This document shows positions 60,306-64,000 of a DNA stretch of 64,000 bases, one piece after another. The translations under genes and the position numbers were made by a program. The notes under the pieces were generated by a model, which had not been told where the DNA came from, did not search any database, and saw only the letters and a list, made by a program, of their open reading frames with translations. Source of the stretch: Maylandia zebra (Eukaryota > Chordata > Actinopteri > Cichliformes > Cichlidae); NCBI RefSeq assembly GCF_041146795.1, contig NC_135167.1, positions 35,866,954-35,930,953 on the forward strand. Direction: 5' to 3'. Positions within the stretch are counted from its first letter, which is position 1. Every line of letters begins with the position of its first letter.

Positions 60306-62289
60306 TACTAAAAGCTATCCTAATATGACAACAAATAAATAAATAAATAAACTCAGACACACAACAGAGGGCGTGTAAATCAAATTTATTGGTGTGTGTA
60401 TGAATACAATATATGGTTATGAACAGTTTCTCAGTCACAACAGGTACAGGTTAGAGGCACGGCTGATGTTAGGACACATTTACAGAGGCGCTTTCAAAGA
60501 CAGGCAAACGGAGCAGATCGATGTAGTGCTGTCGCCACCTCGTGGCTGGAGAGAAGAATGCAACCCAAATGAACAAGCTGGACAAGAGGCTGACATTTCA
60601 CCGGCCTGTATCTGCATTCAAAGAGACAAGAGCACATCAGTCCAGTTTAAGCCGCCCTTCATCATCAGCCACGAGTTAGTTTCAGGTTTGATTGTAAGCT
60701 GCTTTCACTGCTGTCATTACTTTGATGAGTTTGGTGGTGGTGGTGGGTGGGGGTTAGTTGTTCTTAAGCCCCGAATGAGGACTAAAGAGGATCTTTTTTT
60801 TAATGTCAGGTCAGCAACCCTCAGTGACTGTCTTCAAATATTGATTTCTTTTTTAAATTTAAAATTAAAATAAATACAAGCCTTCTTTATATAGCTTTTA
60901 TTTTGGTCCTGTTTGGGCATCTCCTCTCTGAAGCTTGTTTTCTGTTTTATCGTATTACATTTGATCAGAAATTTATAAACCGCTTATATATAAATAACTG
61001 TGATTTTGCGTGTTTCTTTTATGAAAAGCTGCAGATTTTATTGCTGCCTTTCAACACAGCAGCTGAGAGCTGAAAGGCAAAAGGAACGACATTTGTGCTC
61101 CTCGTAGGGTTTTAATTAAGTCTCCTTTCCTGTCATAATGCATCTCTAATTTGCTTACATGTATTGATTGCCAGTAGGGTGTTTGAACCCATTTTGTGTA
61201 GCAGATAAAAGGCCAAATTAAAAACAGCATCCTTGTTGTCAGGTCCATTTGCCTGATTCAGTTTTCCTGTGCAGGATCGAGTAATCCATCCGGCACAAAG
61301 CAGTTCTCTCCAAAGAGATTCAGCTGGAATTCTGTGTTATATTACATCAATGTTTAAAGATGACCTTATATACTCTATATATATACTCTTGGACTCTGCT
61401 AGTAGCTTTCCATTATTCATTTCATACTGGGCTTGGGTACAGACCTGTAGTTCTTCGCTCTCTGACGTGGGTTGCTTTACGTCTTTTTGGCCTCTTGTTT
61501 AGTCAGATTTGTTCTTGCTGCTTGTTCATCGCAAATACAAGTTTTGAACAGCAGCTGGGTGGAGCTTTGCTGCTCACATACAGAGCTACATACCTCAGAT
61601 GGACATATTAAAGATATCCCCTTTCAGTGACATCATAAAGATCCAAAGAATGGTCTGAGTGTTCAGAGCAGACAGAAGCCTGAGCCTTTGGCTCTCAATG
61701 ACGCTGACCTCGTTATTTGACCTTTCGGAATGAATGTTTAACGAGTAACAGTGCATAGATGTGCATGACAGAAAATAAGAAAAGCATACTAAGTACTTAT
61801 GTAGATATATTGCAAGGCTGGGATGAAATATCATGAAATGTAGAAATTTGTTCGGTTATGCAGTTAGTGAAAAATCCATAATGCTTGCATATTACTAGAT
61901 ACCCCCAGAGTTGCTTTACCTCAAACATTTGACTGCACTAGCTGTGTTCAGGGTTCAAGACCATAACATTTCTATGATCTTAACATCTTCTGTAATGGAG
62001 TGTTGGCTTGCTTAAGTCAACACTCAGGCTGTCTCGCCACAGTCCCCTTTAGTGGTTGTTTTCTTGTTCTGTGAGGCTGTCACTCCTAAATATTGAAAGG
62101 CTAAAAAAACAGCAATTGCCATTGTTTGCTATCACACCAAATGGAACTGCAGTACAAATGACAATCCTTGGCTCAAGATCGAATCCTTAAACCTCACGTA
62201 ACAGCAAACACTGTTAGAATTTAATGGCAGTACTTTTGCCAAGGTGAGCTTCTTTTGCTTGTCCTTAGTATGAGGCCTGATTTGGTTAG
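60306..62289 (-). other. socs4: Probable SOCS4 3' UTR and downstream sequence
   Basis: SOCS4 ends at 62290 and its 3' UTR must run leftward. Minus-strand AATAAA signals occur near 61036 and near 60383-60388 (CCAATAAATTTG). The latter would give a 3' UTR of about 1.9 kb. Open frames inside (for example 60394-60873, plus) have no domain. Confidence 0.45.
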
Positions 62290-63474
62290 TCACACAGCAC
62301 AGGCCGCGTCACACTTAATATGGTATTGTCTGAGATAGTCCCTGAGCTGAGGTGGCAGCGGCAGGCTGTCTATGCCTCGGTAGGTGGTGCAGCTGCAGAT
62401 CACTGCCCTGCACAAGTGCTGGAGGGAGAAAGGGAAGTTCCTTGGCAGAGGTCTGGAAAGGAGTGGCTCAAAGAAGAGGCAGGTGGCTGGGTCGCTGTAG
62501 TGCCTGAGCAGTCCCGTCACACTTGGATCACGGTACATACACGGGTCACGCACATCAAAGCTGAAACGCTTGCCGTTTTGTTCAATACGTGCATGTAGGG
62601 AACGGCTGTAGCGCCGAAAGCTCACTGAGAAGAGAAATTCGTCCTGGGCAGAGTCCCGGAGCAGAAACGTGCCCTCGGGCTGGCCCTCCAGCAGCTCCTC
62701 TGCCTCAAAGCGATTCAGCACGCCCCAGTAGCATGGGTTGTTGTTGATCTGTAGGAGATCTGGAACCAGGATGTAGTCCGTGTGTCCACACCTACCTTCT
62801 TCATGCCCATGAGCACAAGAAGGGTCCCAGTCCTCCAGACTGGTGCATCCAGGCCCAGGGGAGCAGCATATGTCCTCCCACGAGATGGGGGTTTGTGGTG
62901 GAGAGGTAGTGGATGAGACACTAGGTTTGAGGGGAGCCTCCATGTCCTTGAGGGCACTTGGGTGGGTAGCATGATTTTTAATAAGGTGCCAACATCGAGC
63001 CAGTTCAGACTTGGGTGAGAATGGGCACTTATCCTGCATGAGCTCTGACACATGGATCCTGCGTTTGGACCAGAAGAGCACCGAAAAGGGTCGCGAGGAG
63101 CCCGATGAATGATGGTGGTGATGGTGGTGGTGATGGTGAGAGCGCAGAGGGAAGCACTGGCCAACAGCATCCTGAAACTTCTGCCGCAGAGAGCGCCGTG
63201 ACAAAGCCTTCCGACACATCACATCGATATCTCCAGACGTCAGCGTGTCCCCTAGAGCGCTGCAGCTACATTTCCTCTCTCTGCGCCTCCTCGAACAGGA
63301 TGATGACCCCACACCCAACTCCTCCGTCCCGTCCATCTCCATGCCTCCAGGGCTCGACCCATTGCGAGAGCTCCGGGAGCGTTTCTTCCCCTTCCAAATG
63401 TAACTGTCTGCGCTCCAGCTGCGGAAGCCACTTTTGGGCCGAGTGTCTGAGCCCCGGGGCTTCTTCTCTGACAT
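62290..63474 (-). CDS. socs4: Suppressor of cytokine signaling 4, single coding exon, 394 aa
   Basis: SOCS4 is a cytoplasmic adaptor: its SH2 domain binds phosphotyrosine targets (EGF-receptor signalling) and its SOCS box recruits elongin B/C-cullin 5 for ubiquitination. The start MSEKKPRGSDTRPKSGFRSW is the first ATG; an in-frame GTG lies 12 bp upstream after an acceptor-like CGTCACAG at 63495. Seen: an N-terminal region with SADSYIWKGKK and LRQKFQDAVGQCFP, a ten-His tract (residues 113-122), and the SOCS4/5-specific block IHVSELMQDKCPFSPKSEL. DLLQINNNPCYWGVLNRFEA leads into the SH2 domain with FLLRDS (phosphate-binding Arg273), and the SOCS box follows (SLQHLCRAVIC, then LPLPPQLRDYL). Human SOCS4 is about 440 aa, so this is shorter, mainly in the middle, and it ends YHIKCDAACAV rather than with the mammalian tail. 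SOCS5 is less likely given the length and the WDHD1 neighbour. Confidence 0.93.
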   Translation of the reverse strand: MSEKKPRGSDTRPKSGFRSWSADSYIWKGKKRSRSSRNGSSPGGMEMDGTEELGVGSSSCSRRRRERKCSCSALGDTLTSGDIDVMCRKALSRRSLRQKFQDAVGQCFPLRSHHHHHHHHHHSSGSSRPFSVLFWSKRRIHVSELMQDKCPFSPKSELARCWHLIKNHATHPSALKDMEAPLKPSVSSTTSPPQTPISWEDICCSPGPGCTSLEDWDPSCAHGHEEGRCGHTDYILVPDLLQINNNPCYWGVLNRFEAEELLEGQPEGTFLLRDSAQDEFLFSVSFRRYSRSLHARIEQNGKRFSFDVRDPCMYRDPSVTGLLRHYSDPATCLFFEPLLSRPLPRNFPFSLQHLCRAVICSCTTYRGIDSLPLPPQLRDYLRQYHIKCDAACAV

Positions 63475-64000
63475 GCCTGCTTCCACCTCTCAATCTGTGA
63501 CGAATGCAAAAACAGAATACTCTGTGACAACTGTACTATGTCTTAGGTTTGAAATATGCCAGAATATGAGTATGAGCATTTAAAAGGTGTCTTTGTTTAT
63601 CTAAAAAAAGTTTCTTATGATATAGGGGTGAATAAGTTAATGGGCTATGAGATGTAAATGTAAAGCTCTATTATCTAACTGGCACCATTAGAAGTGCTTT
63701 GTGACTAACACAGAACCCTTCGAGAACTTTCTGTAATCTAGGCTGCTGTGGACTCCCACTGCTTGTTCCTATACTGATCATCATCTCCAGTGGCAATAAA
63801 TCTAATTAAGGCTTCAGAAACATCCTGCAGACAAGAGCGGACTTGTTCACACAAAGCTGAAGACTTTTCAAGCTTCATTTAGAAATAATTCAAGAGCAAA
63901 GTCACTTTGAGACGTGTTAGTTTAATACCTAACATTTCTATTTGCATCAGTTTGCAAACATCATCACTGACAATCCGACTATGATCTAATTAAAGGCAAC
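63475..64000 (-). other. socs4: SOCS4 5' UTR start and upstream intron
   Basis: A splice acceptor (TTTTTGCATTCGTCACAG) ends at 63495, so the 5' UTR probably continues in an exon beyond an intron occupying 63495-64000 and further right. No promoter seen. Confidence 0.5.

Noticed and set aside
60394..60873. Plus-strand frame of 159 codons
   Set aside because: No domain, runs against the likely SOCS4 3' UTR, composition not protein-like.
63475..63486. SOCS4 start four codons further upstream
   Set aside because: The upstream in-frame codon at 63486-63484 is GTG, and it lies only 8 bp after a likely splice acceptor. The first ATG is at 63474.

Overview
The window is nuclear DNA of a ray-finned fish, probably a percomorph teleost (a cichlid-like genome is a guess). 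The evidence is intron-split vertebrate genes with GT-AG junctions, fish-type transposons and many CA/AT microsatellites. Four vertebrate genes lie in the conserved block SAMD4A - GCH1 - WDHD1 - SOCS4, which is also found on human chromosome 14q22. There is no sign of bacterial, viral or plasmid DNA, and I found no undescribed gene system.

Layout. (1) 1-2,900, minus strand: a non-LTR retrotransposon (R2/R4-type, restriction-like-endonuclease group) with a reading frame open for 930 codons and cut by the window edge. It is preceded by a tRNA-like leader. (2) 2,897-6,700: stacked DNA transposons, namely a hAT-type element containing a piggyBac-type element, then a second hAT-type element with a perfect 8-bp target duplication. 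(3) 7,070-7,098: the last coding exon of SAMD4A (plus strand), followed by a long UTR-like stretch. (4) 13,600-22,440: intergenic or GCH1 3' UTR sequence rich in repeats. (5) 22,441-36,992, minus strand: complete GCH1 in six coding exons (256 aa), with a TATA/CCAAT/GC-box promoter near 37,100-37,160. (6) 38,496-56,583, minus strand: complete WDHD1 in 25 coding exons (1,131 aa), with a non-coding first exon near 56,855. (7) 57,000-62,289: intergenic, with a decayed pogo-like transposon. (8) 62,290-63,474, minus strand: SOCS4, one coding exon (394 aa).

The genes do not form a pathway. GCH1 starts tetrahydrobiopterin synthesis, WDHD1 (AND-1/Ctf4) couples the replicative helicase to DNA polymerase alpha, SOCS4 is an SH2/SOCS-box ubiquitin-ligase adaptor, and SAMD4A (Smaug1) is an RNA-binding translational repressor. 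Their proximity is ancestral synteny.

Exon boundaries were worked out by hand from splice sites and reading phase. The phases close exactly through all 6 GCH1 and all 25 WDHD1 coding exons. Repeat families are named from remembered consensus features, and their boundaries are approximate unless a target duplication is stated.
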